From positions 310,001 through 374,000 of the forward strand of contig NZ_JAFMST010000002.1 in assembly GCF_017916275.1 (NCBI RefSeq): a stretch of DNA of 64,000 nucleotides, given 5' to 3'. This stretch comes from Rubellimicrobium arenae (GTDB taxonomy: Bacteria > Pseudomonadota > Alphaproteobacteria > Rhodobacterales > Rhodobacteraceae). The position numbers and the translations under genes were made by a program. Numbering within the stretch: position 1 is the stretch's first letter; every line of letters starts with the position of its first letter. Of the stretch, positions 9,399 to 19,344 are shown one piece after another. The notes under the pieces were generated by a model that was not told where the DNA came from, ran no database searches, and saw only the letters and a list, made by a program, of their open reading frames with translations.

Positions 9399-10061
9399 TT
9401 ACTTGGTCCCGAACATCCGGTCGCCCGCATCCCCGAGCCCCGGCACGATGTAGCCGTGGTCGTTGAGGTGGCTGTCGATGGCCGCCGTGACGATGGCCAC
9501 GTCCGGATGCGCCTCCTGCATCCGTGCGATCCCTTCGGGCGCGGCCAGAAGGCAAAGGAACCGGATGTCCCGCGCCCCCGACTTCTTGAGCAGGTCCACG
9601 GCCGCCGCCGACGAGTTGCCGGTCGCCAACATGGGGTCCACGACGATGCAGGTCCGGTCCTCCAGATGCTGCGGCACCTTGAAGTAGTACTGCACCGGCT
9701 GGAGCGACTCCGGATCGCGGTAAAGCCCCACGAACCCCACGCGCGCCGCCGGGATGAGGTCCAGGATTCCGTCCATGAGCCCGTTCCCGGCCCGCAGGAT
9801 CGAGATGAGGGCCAGCTTCTTGCCCTCGATGGTGGGGGCCTCCATCTCGACCAGCGGCGTCTGGATGGTCTTGGTCGTCATCGGCAGGGTCCGGGTGACC
9901 TCATAGGCCAGGAGGAGGCTGATCTCGCGCAGGAGCTGCCGGAACGAGGCGGTGGACGTGTCATGCTCGCGCATGAGCGTGAGCTTGTGCTGCACCAGGG
10001 GATGATCGACGACGGTGACGGGCGCGGGCGTTCCGGGCGGGGTGTTCGGGATGTCGGTCAT
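9399..10061 (-). CDS. upp: Uracil phosphoribosyltransferase
   Basis: Salvages uracil with PRPP to UMP. The 220-residue protein carries the PRPP-binding loop in [15 protein letters not shown] and the C-terminal uracil-binding motif [17 protein letters not shown]. It has an N-terminal extension of about 12 residues rich in Pro/Thr. The start ATG overlaps the add stop codon (ATGA), so translation is probably coupled. It is the last gene of the operon cdd-deoA-deoB-add-upp. Confidence 0.96.
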   Translation of the reverse strand: MTDIPNTPPGTPAPVTVVDHPLVQHKLTLMREHDTSTASFRQLLREISLLLAYEVTRTLPMTTKTIQTPLVEMEAPTIEGKKLALISILRAGNGLMDGILDLIPAARVGFVGLYRDPESLQPVQYYFKVPQHLEDRTCIVVDPMLATGNSSAAAVDLLKKSGARDIRFLCLLAAPEGIARMQEAHPDVAIVTAAIDSHLNDHGYIVPGLGDAGDRMFGTK

Positions 10062-11044
10062 GCGGCCTCCAGCGTCTTTCTGATCCGGTCCTTTGTCGCC
10101 TCGTCGCAGAACGCGGCCGAGAGCGCCACCATGTTCAGCTCCGTCAGGTCGCCCTCGTTCCAGCCGAAGGTCTTGTCCAGCATCTCCCATTCGCGCGTCA
10201 TGGTGGTGCCGAAGAACGGCGGGTCGTCCGTGGACACCGTAACCTTCACCTCGCGCGCGCGCAGGGTCTCGATGGGGTGCTTCTGCCAGGATGGCACCGC
10301 GCCCAGGTAGACGTTGGATCCGGGGCACACCTCGAGGACCACGCCCGCCTCGGCGATGCGCTCCATGAGGGCGGGGTCCCTGGCCGCCGCGATCCCGTGC
10401 CCGATCCGTTCGGGGCGCAGGTCGCGCAGCGTGTCGGCGACCATGCCGGGCCCGCCCCATTCGCCCGCATGGCAGGTGAGCCTCAGCCCCGCCTCGCGCG
10501 CGAGGTCGAAGCTCCAGGCATAATCCTTGGGGGCGCCCACCGTCTCGGCCCCGGCCATCCCAAATCCGGTGACAAACCCGCCCATCGTCTCGGCCGCGCA
10601 GAGCGCCGCGCGCTTGGCCTTGTCCGGCCCGAAATGCCGGATGCAGGTCACGATGGTCCGCAGCGTGATCCCGGCCCTGGCCTCGGCCTCGCAGGCGGCG
10701 TCCTCGATGGCGGCGATGTGGTCGCGCCAGGACTCGACGTCCCCGCCCCCGCAAAAGTCAGGGGAAACGAAGGCCTCGGAATAGACGACGCCGTTCGCGG
10801 CGCTTTCCTCCAGCACCGCCAGGGTCAGGCGCCGGTAGTCCTCGGGCGAGGTCAGCACGGAGCAGGCGGCCTCGTAGACCTTCAGGAAATGTTCGAAGCT
10901 CCCCGTGCGGTAGCCGCCCCGCTCGTCGAAGATACCCGAGATGTCGATGGACTTCTCGGCGGCCATGCCGCGGATGAAGCTGGGCGGCGCGGCACCCTCC
11001 AGATGGAGGTGCAGTTCCACCTTGGAAAGGTCCTTCCAGCTCAC
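10058..11044 (-). CDS. add: Adenosine deaminase
   Basis: Converts adenosine or deoxyadenosine to inosine or deoxyinosine. The 328-residue protein shows the metal-binding HLHLEGA near the N-terminus, [16 protein letters not shown] and [11 protein letters not shown], covering the His, Glu and Asp positions of the family. The start is a GTG at 11044 overlapping the deoB stop (GTGA); translation from it gives the usual N-terminus [16 protein letters not shown]. Its product enters the phosphorylase/phosphopentomutase route encoded upstream in the same operon. Confidence 0.94.
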   Translation of the reverse strand: MSWKDLSKVELHLHLEGAAPPSFIRGMAAEKSIDISGIFDERGGYRTGSFEHFLKVYEAACSVLTSPEDYRRLTLAVLEESAANGVVYSEAFVSPDFCGGGDVESWRDHIAAIEDAACEAEARAGITLRTIVTCIRHFGPDKAKRAALCAAETMGGFVTGFGMAGAETVGAPKDYAWSFDLAREAGLRLTCHAGEWGGPGMVADTLRDLRPERIGHGIAAARDPALMERIAEAGVVLEVCPGSNVYLGAVPSWQKHPIETLRAREVKVTVSTDDPPFFGTTMTREWEMLDKTFGWNEGDLTELNMVALSAAFCDEATKDRIRKTLEAA

Positions 11045-12216
11045 AGCACGCTCCTCCCCTGCCCCTGGGCGGGCACCCCCAGGTGCGCCGCCACGGACGC
11101 GCCCACATCCGCGAACCCCATCAGGCCCAGCCCCCTCGCGCTGATCCCGTGAATCAGCACCGGGACCCGCTCGCGCGTATGGTCGGTGCCGCTCCAGGTC
11201 GGGTCGTTGCCATGGTCGGCCGTGATCACGAGCAGGTCCCCGGCCTTCAGCCGCGAGATCAGCTCCGCCATCCCGGCGTCGAACCATTCGAGCTGCCGGG
11301 CGTACCCGGCCGCATCCCGCCGGTGGCCGTAGTCGGTGTCGAACTCCACGAAGTTGGCGAAGGTCAGCGAGCCGTCCTCGGCCTCCGCGGCCAGCCGGTG
11401 CAGGTGTTCCATCAGCTCCCGGTCCGGTCCCTTGGACAGCGTGTCGATGCCGCGCATCGAGAAGATGTCGCCGATTTTTCCTACCGCATGGACCCGCCGC
11501 CCGGCCCCCTGCACCCAGTCGCAGAGCGTCGGCGCGGGCGGCGCAATGGCGAAGTCGCGCCGGTAGGGCGTGCGCCTGAAGCTTCCCGGGCCGCCGATAA
11601 AGGGCCGGGCGATGACCCGGCCCACGCGCATCCTGTGCAGCGTCGGCGCCAGGTCGCGGCAAAGGTCGATCAGCCGGTCGCGCCCGAAGGCCTCCTCGTG
11701 GGCCGCGATCTGGAAGACCGAGTCGACCGAGGTGTAGCAGATCGGCCAGCCGGTCCGGAGATGCTCCTCGCCCAGGTCGTCGATGATCGCGGTGCCCGAA
11801 GCATGCCTGTTCCCGAGAATGCCGTCCGTTCCGGCAAGCCGGCAGACCTCGGCCACCAGATCCGGCGGAAAGGCGGGCTCTGCCTTGGGGAAGTAATGCC
11901 AGTCCCAGGGCACCGGGACCCCCGCGAGCTCCCAATGGCCCGATGGGGTATCCTTGCCCCTGCTGATCTCCGTCGCCGCGCCCCAGGCGCCGGCCGGGGT
12001 GGCGGTCAACTCGGGCAGGTCCAGCCCCGAGGCAAGCCTGACCGCAGGGCCGAGCCCCAGCCGCGCGAGGGTCGGGACCTTCAGCCCCACCTCGGCCGCG
12101 ATATGGCCGATGGTGTTGGCGCCCGTGTCGGGGCGATCCCCGTTGAAGTACTGGTCGGCGTCAGGCGCCCCGCCGATGCCCACCGAATCCATGACGACCA
12201 GGAAGGCGCGCGTCAT
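11041..12216 (-). CDS. deoB: Phosphopentomutase
   Basis: Interconverts (deoxy)ribose 1-phosphate and 5-phosphate. The 391-residue alkaline-phosphatase-fold protein has the N-terminal metal site [14 protein letters not shown], the segment [12 protein letters not shown], and the C-terminal metal ligands in [27 protein letters not shown] and DTDYGHRRD are also typical. Start ATG and deoA stop overlap (ATGA). Confidence 0.96.
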   Translation of the reverse strand: MTRAFLVVMDSVGIGGAPDADQYFNGDRPDTGANTIGHIAAEVGLKVPTLARLGLGPAVRLASGLDLPELTATPAGAWGAATEISRGKDTPSGHWELAGVPVPWDWHYFPKAEPAFPPDLVAEVCRLAGTDGILGNRHASGTAIIDDLGEEHLRTGWPICYTSVDSVFQIAAHEEAFGRDRLIDLCRDLAPTLHRMRVGRVIARPFIGGPGSFRRTPYRRDFAIAPPAPTLCDWVQGAGRRVHAVGKIGDIFSMRGIDTLSKGPDRELMEHLHRLAAEAEDGSLTFANFVEFDTDYGHRRDAAGYARQLEWFDAGMAELISRLKAGDLLVITADHGNDPTWSGTDHTRERVPVLIHGISARGLGLMGFADVGASVAAHLGVPAQGQGRSVL

Positions 12217-13529
12217 CCCACGCGCTCCCTCACCAGGGGTCCGATCCTGGCTGCCTGGCCGATCCGGATCGCGGCCCGGACCGCGTCGGCGGCCGCCCGG
12301 GCCGCCGCCTCGTCGCGCGCATGGACCAGGGCCAGCGGCTCCCCCTGCGACACCCGGGCGCCACGCTTGAGCACCTGGGTCAGGCCCACGGCAGGATCGA
12401 CGGGGTCGGTCTCCCTCGTCCGCCCGCCGCCCAGGGCCACGACCGCGAGGCCAAGCGCCTCCCCGTCCACCTCGGCCACGACCCCGGCCTCGCCAGCGGG
12501 GACCTCGATCACGACGGGGGCCTTGGGCAGCCGCCCGCGCCAGGTGGAGGCCAGGTCCGGCGGGCCGCCCATCATCGCGACCATCCGCTCGAACCGCTCC
12601 ATGGCGGCGCCCGAGGCGATAGCCTGCGCAATCTGTTCCTCGCCTTCGCCCTCGGACTGACCAGCCAGCGCGAGAAGGCGTCCCCCCAGCGCCACGGTAA
12701 GGTCGTGCAGGCGCGGCGCGACCTCCCGCCGGCCTTCCATCACCTCCAGGCACAAGGCCACCTCGACCGCGTTGCCCAGGGCCGGGCAAAGCGGCTCGTC
12801 CATGTCGGTGACGAAAGCCGCCGTCGGGCACCCGGCCCCGTTCGCGGTGGCGACCAGCGCCTCGGCCAGCGCCAAGGCCTCCGCATCCGTCTTCATGAAG
12901 GCGCCCGAGCCGCATTTCACGTCCAGCACCAGCCCGTCCAGCCCAGCCGCCAGCTTCTTGGACAGGATGGAGGCCGTGATGAGGTCAATGCTTTCGACGG
13001 TCCCGCTGACGTCCCGGATCGCATAAAGCCGCCGGTCGGCGGGCGCGATCTCGGCGGTGGCGCCCGCGATGGCGCAGCCGACCTCGCCGACGATCCGGCG
13101 CAGCCGGTCCTCGGACACCTTGGGCTCGACGCCGGGGATCGCCTCCATCTTGTCCAGCGTCCCGCCCGTGTGCCCCAGACCCCGGCCCGAGATCATCGGC
13201 ACCGCCACGCCGCAGGCCGCGAGCGCGGGCGCGAGGATCAGCGACACCGCATCCCCCACGCCCCCGGTCGAGTGCTTGTCGAGCACCGGCCGGTCGAGCC
13301 GCCAATCCAGCACCCGCCCCGAGTCCCGCATGGCGAGCGTCAGCGCCACCCGCCCCTGCTCTCCCAGCCCCCTCAGGCACACGGCCATCGCGAAGGCCCC
13401 GGCCTGCGCGTCCGTGACGGCCCCGCTGGCCAGGCCGCGCGCGAACCAGCGCAGCTCGTTCTCGGTGGGCGTTTCCCCGCGCCGGAGCCGCCCGTTCACC
13501 CAGCGCGCGTCGAGCCGGGGTTCCATCAT
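12213..13529 (-). CDS. deoA: Thymidine phosphorylase
   Basis: Phosphorolysis of thymidine and deoxyuridine to base plus deoxyribose 1-phosphate. The 438-residue protein has the phosphate-binding KHSTGGVGD, the glycine-rich [19 protein letters not shown] motif, [20 protein letters not shown], and a C-terminal alpha/beta domain. The first of two adjacent ATG codons (13529) overlaps the cdd stop codon; the second (13526) is an alternative start. Confidence 0.95.
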   Translation of the reverse strand: MMEPRLDARWVNGRLRRGETPTENELRWFARGLASGAVTDAQAGAFAMAVCLRGLGEQGRVALTLAMRDSGRVLDWRLDRPVLDKHSTGGVGDAVSLILAPALAACGVAVPMISGRGLGHTGGTLDKMEAIPGVEPKVSEDRLRRIVGEVGCAIAGATAEIAPADRRLYAIRDVSGTVESIDLITASILSKKLAAGLDGLVLDVKCGSGAFMKTDAEALALAEALVATANGAGCPTAAFVTDMDEPLCPALGNAVEVALCLEVMEGRREVAPRLHDLTVALGGRLLALAGQSEGEGEEQIAQAIASGAAMERFERMVAMMGGPPDLASTWRGRLPKAPVVIEVPAGEAGVVAEVDGEALGLAVVALGGGRTRETDPVDPAVGLTQVLKRGARVSQGEPLALVHARDEAAARAAADAVRAAIRIGQAARIGPLVRERVG

Positions 13530-13912
13530 GCCATGTCCCGGTCCGTGAAGGCGCCAGGGAGCAGCTCGGCCACGGTCGTTTCCTGCCGGGCGCCGCGCGT
13601 GGTGGCCAGGGTGACCCTGACGTCGCCCGCCCCGAACTCGGCCAGCTTCTGCCGGCAGCCGCCGCAGGGCGGGACCGGCCGGGGGGCATCGGCGATCACC
13701 GCGACCTCGGCGATCCGGGTCTCTCCGGCCGCGACCATGGCCGCGATGGCCCCGGCCTCGGCGCAGGTGCCTTCGGGGTAGGCCGCATTCTCGACGTTCA
13801 CGCCCAGGTAGACCTGGCCCGACCCGGCCCGGATCGCCGCGCCGACCTTGAAGTTGGAATAGGGCGCATAGGCGTTCCCGCGCACCTGGGCGGCGGCTTC
13901 GACGAGCGTCAT
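13526..13912 (-). CDS. cdd: Cytidine deaminase
   Basis: Deaminates cytidine or deoxycytidine to uridine or deoxyuridine. The 128-residue tetrameric-type enzyme has the zinc motifs CAEAGAI and PCGGCRQKLAEF and the substrate segment YAPYSNFKVGAA. The ATG at 13912 is chosen over an in-frame TTG 27 bases upstream because AAGGAG lies 7 bases before it. It is the first gene of the five-gene operon. It may be read together with the cupin gene 83 bp upstream on the same strand. Confidence 0.94.
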   Translation of the reverse strand: MTLVEAAAQVRGNAYAPYSNFKVGAAIRAGSGQVYLGVNVENAAYPEGTCAEAGAIAAMVAAGETRIAEVAVIADAPRPVPPCGGCRQKLAEFGAGDVRVTLATTRGARQETTVAELLPGAFTDRDMA

Positions 13913-13995
13913 GGGCTGGCTCCTTCCGTTTGGCCGCAACTCTGGTCAGGCGGAGGGTCCGGCGCAAGACGGCGCGACCCGGGCCGCCCGGGACG

Positions 13996-15102
13996 TTACG
14001 CCGGGTTTTTCGCCGGGGCTGTCGCGAAGCGCCCCGGAAGGGCCACTTCCAACAGCTCCAGATCCTCCGAAGGGGCCGACCATCGGGTCGCCATCCCGGG
14101 CGGGATCACGAAGGCGTCGCCCTGGGAGAGGGTGTAGGCGTCCTTGCCCTCGCCCTCCAGCGTCAGGCCGCCCCGCATCACGAAGCCGAACAGGATGTCG
14201 GCGTCATGGGTGGCCCAGCCCGCCTCGCCCGCGCCGGGACGGACGACCTGCACGCCGGCCACGCCGCCCGTGTTGTCGGCGATGGTGGTGTCCCGCGCCT
14301 CGAAGCCCCCAAGACGGAAGGGCGACCAGACCGCGCCCTCGGCCTGGTTGTGGACGAAGCGCTGGCCATCCCATTCCCGGTCCGGACGGAGATGCGGTGT
14401 GGGCAGCGCCATGTCATGGTCGATCTCGGTCACGTGCTCGGCGGGGACGCCGATCTCGATCACTTCGATGCCGTCGGAGGCCTCGAGGACCCGGTGGCGG
14501 ATCCGGGGCGGCTGGATGAAGCAGTCGCCGGCATGAAGGCGGCGCGGCCCGCCCTGGTCCTCGTAAAGGACATCCACCCATCCCTTGATGCAGAAGATGA
14601 GCTGGAAGCCCACCTTGTGGAAATGCACCATGTCCGGCACCGGCCCGCCGTCCGGAATGCGGATGTGGGACGCGATCATCGCGCCGCCGAGCCGCGACGG
14701 CACCAGGTCGCGGTAGTGCATCCCGGCGCGGCCGATGACCCAGGGCGCCTGGTCGGCCAGCCGTCGCACGACAAAGGCGTGTTGCGTCGCGGGCAGCACG
14801 AGGGGCGGGTTCAGTTCATCGATCTCGACCCGCGTGCCGCCGGGCGAGGTCAGCGCCCGCTCTCCGCCGGCAAAGCCAGCATCGTCGGTCAGGAGCCGCA
14901 GCATCCCCGGCGTCCCGGGCTCCTGCACCAGCCGGACGCGCAGCCCGTGGCCGGAGAGCACCGCCACCGCCGGGTCGTCGGCGGGGTAGATCATGTCGAG
15001 CCGCATCTTCAGGGTTCGCGTGAAGAACGGCAGGTCGGCCCGGAGGTCCGTGGTGGGCAGCCGCGCCTCGGCGCGGATCTCGGCGGCTTGGGTCAGGGTC
15101 AT
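13996..15102 (-). CDS. VOC-like plus double-cupin domain protein
   Basis: A 368-residue protein of unknown substrate. Residues about 15-130 look like a glyoxalase/VOC half (ADLPFFTRTLKMRLDMIY, HGLRVRLV). Two cupin domains follow, about 145-245 (MVHFHKVGFQLIFCIKGWVD, then HAGDCFIQPPRIRH) and about 265-365 (GDAFVIPPGMATRW). The first cupin keeps candidate metal-binding His residues (HFHK and IRH); the second is less complete. It is divergent from malic enzyme, with 93 bp between the starts. The SD before the ATG at 15102 is weak. A dioxygenase or isomerase role is possible but not shown. Confidence 0.78.
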   Translation of the reverse strand: MTLTQAAEIRAEARLPTTDLRADLPFFTRTLKMRLDMIYPADDPAVAVLSGHGLRVRLVQEPGTPGMLRLLTDDAGFAGGERALTSPGGTRVEIDELNPPLVLPATQHAFVVRRLADQAPWVIGRAGMHYRDLVPSRLGGAMIASHIRIPDGGPVPDMVHFHKVGFQLIFCIKGWVDVLYEDQGGPRRLHAGDCFIQPPRIRHRVLEASDGIEVIEIGVPAEHVTEIDHDMALPTPHLRPDREWDGQRFVHNQAEGAVWSPFRLGGFEARDTTIADNTGGVAGVQVVRPGAGEAGWATHDADILFGFVMRGGLTLEGEGKDAYTLSQGDAFVIPPGMATRWSAPSEDLELLEVALPGRFATAPAKNPA

Positions 15103-15195
15103 GATGCGGGGAACCCTGATGGCCGCGTCATGCCTTTGCAAGGGCCCGGCGCCATGCTTATAGCAGCCAAAACAGGCGGGCGCGGGAGAGCGAGC

Positions 15196-17475
15196 ATGGC
15201 CGACGACGGCAAGGACGGACTGCGGCAGGCCGCGCTGGACTACCACCGTTTCCCGCGGCCCGGAAAGCTCGAGATCCGGGCCACCAAGCCCCTGGCCAAC
15301 GGCCGCGACCTGGCCCGCGCCTATTCGCCCGGCGTGGCGGAGGCCTGCCTGGAGATCCGCGCGAACCCGCAGACGGCCCGCGACTACACCTCGCGCGGGA
15401 ACCTCGTGGCGGTGGTGTCGAACGGCACGGCCGTTCTGGGCCTTGGGAACATCGGCGCGCTGGCCTCGAAGCCGGTGATGGAGGGCAAGGCGGTGCTCTT
15501 CAAGAAGTTCGCCAACATCGACTGCTTCGACATCGAGCTGAACGAAGCCGACCCCGAGAAGCTGGCCGAGATCGTCTGCGCGCTCGAGCCCACCTTCGGC
15601 GCCATCAACCTCGAGGACATCAAGGCGCCGGACTGCTTCACCGTCGAACGGATCTGCCGCGAGCGGATGAACATCCCGGTCTTCCACGATGACCAGCACG
15701 GGACCGCCATCGTCGTGGGCGCGGCGACCACCAACGCCCTGCGCGTCGTCGGCAAGGACTGGGCCGACATCAAGGTCGTCTCGACCGGTGGCGGCGCGGC
15801 AGGGATCGCCTGCCTCGACATGCTGGTGAAGCTGGGAGTGCGGCGCGAGAACATCTGGCTCTGCGACCTCGCCGGGCTGGTCCACGCGGGCCGCGAGGCC
15901 GAGATGACGCCCCAGAAGGCCGCCTACGCCCAGGGCACCACGCCCGCGACGCTCGACGACGTGATCGGGGGCGCGGACATGTTCCTGGGCCTGTCCGGCC
16001 CGAACGTCCTCAAGCCCGAGATGGTCGCCAAGATGGCCGACCGCCCGATCATCTTCGCCCTCGCCAACCCCTCGCCCGAGATCATGCCCGACGCGGCCCG
16101 CGCCGCCGCCCCTGGTGCCGTGATCGCCACGGGCCGGTCGGACTTTCCGAACCAGGTCAACAACGTGCTTTGCTTTCCCTTCATCTTCCGGGGTGCGCTG
16201 GACGTGGGCGCGACCACCATCAACGACGAGATGAAGCTGGCCTGCATCGAAGGCATCGCCGAGTTGGCCCGGCAGACCACCTCGGCCGAGGCCGCCGCCG
16301 CCTACCACGGCGAGGAGATGACCTTCGGCCCCGACTACCTGATCCCCAAGCCCTTCGACCCGCGCCTGATGGGCGTCGTCGCCACGGCGGTCGCGCGCGC
16401 GGCGATGGAATCGGGCGTGGCGACCCGGCCCATCGCCGACCTCGACGCCTACCGGGACGAACTGAACGGCTCGGTCTTCCGCTCCGCCCTCATCATGCGC
16501 CCTGTCTTCGAGGCGTCCAAGCACGCCGCCCGCCGCATCGTCTTCGCCGAGGGCGAGGACGAGCGGGTCCTGCGCACGGCGGCGGCGATGCTGGAAGAGA
16601 CCGACGACAAGCCCATCCTCATCGGACGGCCCGAAGTCGTGGACGTCCGCTGCCGCCGCCTGGGCCTGCCCATCCGCCCGGACCGCGACTTCGAGCTGGT
16701 GAACCCCGAATCCGACGCGCGCTATCGCGACTACTGGGGCACCTACCACGAGCTGATGGCCCGGCGCGGCGTGACCCCGGACACCGCGCGGGCGATCATG
16801 CGGACGAACGCCACCGCCATCGGCGCGGTCATGGTCCACCGGAGCGAAGCCGACAGCCTCATCTGCGGCACCTTCGGCCAGTACCTTTGGCACCTCACCT
16901 ATGTCCGGCAGGTCCTGGCCCGCGGCGGCCTGCGGCCCCAGGGCGCCCTGTCGCTGATGATCCTCGAGGACGGCCCGCTGTTCATCGCCGACACCCAGGT
17001 CCACCCCGATCCCACGCCCGAGCAGGTCGTGGACGCCGCCATCGGTGCCGCCCGCCACGCCCGCCGCTTTGGCGTCACCCCCAAGGTGGCCCTCTGCTCC
17101 CAAAGCCAGTTCGGCAACCTCGACACCACGTCGGGCCACAAGATGCGGCAGGCCATGGACCTTCTCGCGCAGCGCGAGCCGGACTTCGCCTACGAGGGCG
17201 AGATGACGGTGGACGCCGCGCTCGATCCCGAACTGCGCGAACGGCTTCTGCCGGGCAACCGGCTTGAGGGGGTGGCGAACATCCTCATCTTCGCCGGGAC
17301 CGACACGGCGTCGGGCGTGCGCAACATCCTCAAGATGAAGGCGCGCGCTCTGGAGGTGGGGCCGATCCTGATGGGCATGGGCAACCGCGCCCATATCGTG
17401 ACGCCGTCCATCACGGCGCGCGGCCTCCTCAACATGAGCGCCATCGCGGGCACGCCGGTCCAGCACTACAGCTGA
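15196..17475 (+). CDS. maeB: NADP-dependent malic enzyme with C-terminal phosphotransacetylase-like domain
   Basis: Oxidative decarboxylation of malate to pyruvate, supplying NADPH. The 759-residue protein has the malic enzyme part at about 1-430 ([65 protein letters not shown]). A phosphate-acetyltransferase-like domain occupies about 435-759. In this MaeB architecture the second domain is generally regarded as regulatory rather than catalytic. The start ATG at 15196 is preceded by GGGAGAG. The frame is open far upstream, but that part is antisense to the cupin gene. Confidence 0.95.
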   Translation: MADDGKDGLRQAALDYHRFPRPGKLEIRATKPLANGRDLARAYSPGVAEACLEIRANPQTARDYTSRGNLVAVVSNGTAVLGLGNIGALASKPVMEGKAVLFKKFANIDCFDIELNEADPEKLAEIVCALEPTFGAINLEDIKAPDCFTVERICRERMNIPVFHDDQHGTAIVVGAATTNALRVVGKDWADIKVVSTGGGAAGIACLDMLVKLGVRRENIWLCDLAGLVHAGREAEMTPQKAAYAQGTTPATLDDVIGGADMFLGLSGPNVLKPEMVAKMADRPIIFALANPSPEIMPDAARAAAPGAVIATGRSDFPNQVNNVLCFPFIFRGALDVGATTINDEMKLACIEGIAELARQTTSAEAAAAYHGEEMTFGPDYLIPKPFDPRLMGVVATAVARAAMESGVATRPIADLDAYRDELNGSVFRSALIMRPVFEASKHAARRIVFAEGEDERVLRTAAAMLEETDDKPILIGRPEVVDVRCRRLGLPIRPDRDFELVNPESDARYRDYWGTYHELMARRGVTPDTARAIMRTNATAIGAVMVHRSEADSLICGTFGQYLWHLTYVRQVLARGGLRPQGALSLMILEDGPLFIADTQVHPDPTPEQVVDAAIGAARHARRFGVTPKVALCSQSQFGNLDTTSGHKMRQAMDLLAQREPDFAYEGEMTVDAALDPELRERLLPGNRLEGVANILIFAGTDTASGVRNILKMKARALEVGPILMGMGNRAHIVTPSITARGLLNMSAIAGTPVQHYS

Positions 17476-17508
17476 CCGGCCGCCCTGCGGTCTGGCCCCC
17501 TCCCCGGC

Positions 17509-17889
17509 TCACCAGCCGTACTGGAGGGTCACCCCCAGATCGCCATCCTGTTGGGTGACGTCCGATGCGGTGCCCTGGCCGCCTTGGATGATGACATGGG
17601 CGTTGCGGTTGCCGGTCTGATCGAGGCTGGCCCGGTGATCGCGTCCCCTCTGGTAGATCGCGCCACGGTTGCCGGACCCGGACTGGGACAGGGTGGCGCT
17701 GTTGGCATCTCCCCTCTGCCGGATGACGCCTTCGTTCCGCAGGCGGTCCCGAAGGGTCAGGAGCGTGAGACCCAGCCGGATCGACCGGGCCTCCTGCTCG
17801 GTGCGGGGCATCCATGTGTAGGACAGGGTCTCGGCCCCCGAAACGATCGGAAGAAGGGTGAACAGAAGCAGGGCGGCGATCCGAAGCAT
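17509..17889 (-). CDS. Curlin-repeat protein, short (CsgB-like candidate)
   Basis: A 126-residue secreted protein with a signal peptide (about 1-19, LLLFTLLPIVSGAE). A charged region (20-55) is followed by about three curlin-type repeats of the form N-x5-Q-x-G, such as NSATLSQSGSGNRGAIYQRG and DQTGNRNAHVIIQGG. Fewer repeats and Arg/Asp-rich turns resemble a nucleator rather than a major subunit, so CsgB is a plausible analogue. It is downstream of csgH and the longer curlin gene on the same strand. Confidence 0.75.
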   Translation of the reverse strand: MLRIAALLLFTLLPIVSGAETLSYTWMPRTEQEARSIRLGLTLLTLRDRLRNEGVIRQRGDANSATLSQSGSGNRGAIYQRGRDHRASLDQTGNRNAHVIIQGGQGTASDVTQQDGDLGVTLQYGW

Positions 17890-17929
17890 GGTCGGGCTCC
17901 CTTGCGTTGCGGGGCGGCGGGGGGGGGAG

Positions 17930-18337
17930 TCAGCCTGGCCGGACGGGGCAGGCCACCGTTCGTCCCTCCGAGGTGACGGTCATGCTGGCCTCCAGGCCGA
18001 CCATCCCTCCATTGACGCTGGCCTCGCCGACCACGGCGTCGGTTCCGGCCTTCATCGACAGGTCGCCCGACTGGTCGATGGACACCCCAGGGCCGCGCAC
18101 CCGGAGCGCATAGGTGGCCGAGACCGCCTCCGTCGCCTCGAGGCGGCCCTCCAGCGCGACGGCGCCGCCCTGCTGCCGCGTCGTGAGAGCACAGGTGAAG
18201 GGAAAGGCCTGCGCGGTGCCCTGGACCGGCGCCGCGCGCGCCGACGTGCCCGCCGGTCCGGTCGAGCCCATGGCCATGGCGCAGGCCGTGAGGACGAGGG
18301 CCGCGAAGGCCATGAGGAGTGGGGATCGCGTGATCAT
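17930..18337 (-). CDS. csgH: CsgH-like curli assembly protein
   Basis: A 135-residue exported protein with a lipobox-like N-terminus (LVLTACAMA), so possibly a lipoprotein. The mature part is a small beta-sandwich-type domain with a Cys pair (FTCALTT and TVACPV) and the pattern YALRVRGPGVSIDQSGD. CsgH proteins of alphaproteobacteria are periplasmic chaperones that stop curlin subunits from polymerising early. Position between two curlin-repeat genes supports this. AGGAGG precedes the ATG. Confidence 0.75.
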   Translation of the reverse strand: MITRSPLLMAFAALVLTACAMAMGSTGPAGTSARAAPVQGTAQAFPFTCALTTRQQGGAVALEGRLEATEAVSATYALRVRGPGVSIDQSGDLSMKAGTDAVVGEASVNGGMVGLEASMTVTSEGRTVACPVRPG

Positions 18338-18397
18338 CGAAGGTCCTCCTGGAAAGGGGGCGCGCCGTGCCGCGCACCCCTGGCGGTGAACGGGGGG

Positions 18398-18841
18398 TCA
18401 GTCCTGGACGATGACGGCGACGTTGCCGCTGCCGTACTGGCGGGCGGTAGCGTGGCCGTTCCGGCCCGTCTGGATCACCCCGATGGCGTTGCAGCGCCCC
18501 GCCTGCTCCAGGTCCGCGTCGTTGCTCGAGCCGAACTGCGCCACCCCCAGGACATTGCAGCGCCCCGCCTGGGAGGTCGTGGTGCTGTTGTAGGCTCCGG
18601 TCTGGCCGACGACGGTGCGGTTCCTTGCGCCGTCCTGCGTCGCGATGGTCGTGTTGCGGTAGCCGTCCTGGGTGATGGACATGCGGTTGCGGGCCCCGTC
18701 CTGCCGCAGCCCCACGCCGTTGTGCAGGCCCCACTGGTCCAGCCGGACGATGTTGCGACCACCATCGGCCAGCGCCGGCACCGCGGCCAGCCCGAGCGAC
18801 AGACCGAAGGCCGCGCTGGCGAGGATTGTTCTGAGGGTCAT
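18398..18841 (-). CDS. Curlin-repeat amyloid subunit (CsgA-like)
   Basis: A 147-residue secreted protein. The signal peptide covers about residues 1-25 (GLSLGLAAVPALADGG). The rest is an array of about ten half-repeats N-x5-Q-x-G, for example NRMSITQDGYRNTTIATQDG and NRTVVGQTGAYN, the signature of curli beta-solenoids. Two half-repeats carry the turn AGRCN, placing Cys at identical positions 22 residues apart, which is unusual for curlins. First gene of the leftward set; GGGAG precedes the ATG. The secretion genes csgG, csgE and csgF are not in this window. Confidence 0.85.
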   Translation of the reverse strand: MTLRTILASAAFGLSLGLAAVPALADGGRNIVRLDQWGLHNGVGLRQDGARNRMSITQDGYRNTTIATQDGARNRTVVGQTGAYNSTTTSQAGRCNVLGVAQFGSSNDADLEQAGRCNAIGVIQTGRNGHATARQYGSGNVAVIVQD

Positions 18842-19020
18842 CGTGGATCTCCCGTACGGGCGGCCTTGCGCCCGGCTCGTTGCGTCGGCCCGACGTCCGG
18901 GTCCGATGCGATGAGGAAGGGGGCTCCCGGCAGAGCAGGCAAAATCCGTGCGGCGCTAGCGGCTGTCGCGCGGCCGCCGGAGGCGCGTTATCCGATATCC
19001 CGGGAGGAGGTGGCCCGACC

Positions 19021-19344
19021 TCAACCGTGCCGGGGCGGAAGCAGGATCAGGGCCGCCCCCAGGAGGACCACGGCGCCGCCGCCAAGGTCCCAGCGATCCG
19101 GCCTTTGTCCTTCGACCAGCCAGAGCCAGGCGAGCGAGGCCGCGACATAGACCCCGCCATATGCCGCATAGGCCCGTCCGGCGAATACGGCCTGGGATTG
19201 CGCGAGCACCGTGGCAAAGGCCAGGAGGGAGGCCACCCCTGGCAGGACCCAAAGGGCCGAGGCGCCGCCGCGGCTCCAGGCCCAGACGGCAAAGCACCCC
19301 GCAATCTCCAGCACGGCGGCCAGCGCATAAAGCGCCAGCGTCAT
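19021..19344 (-). CDS. YnfA/UPF0060 family membrane protein
   Basis: A 107-residue inner-membrane protein with four predicted helices and the family signature [16 protein letters not shown] near the N-terminus and [20 protein letters not shown] in the second half. The family is SMR-transporter-like and of uncertain function. Its ATG overlaps the nadK stop codon (ATGA), so the two are translationally coupled. Confidence 0.9.
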   Translation of the reverse strand: MTLALYALAAVLEIAGCFAVWAWSRGGASALWVLPGVASLLAFATVLAQSQAVFAGRAYAAYGGVYVAASLAWLWLVEGQRPDRWDLGGGAVVLLGAALILLPPRHG

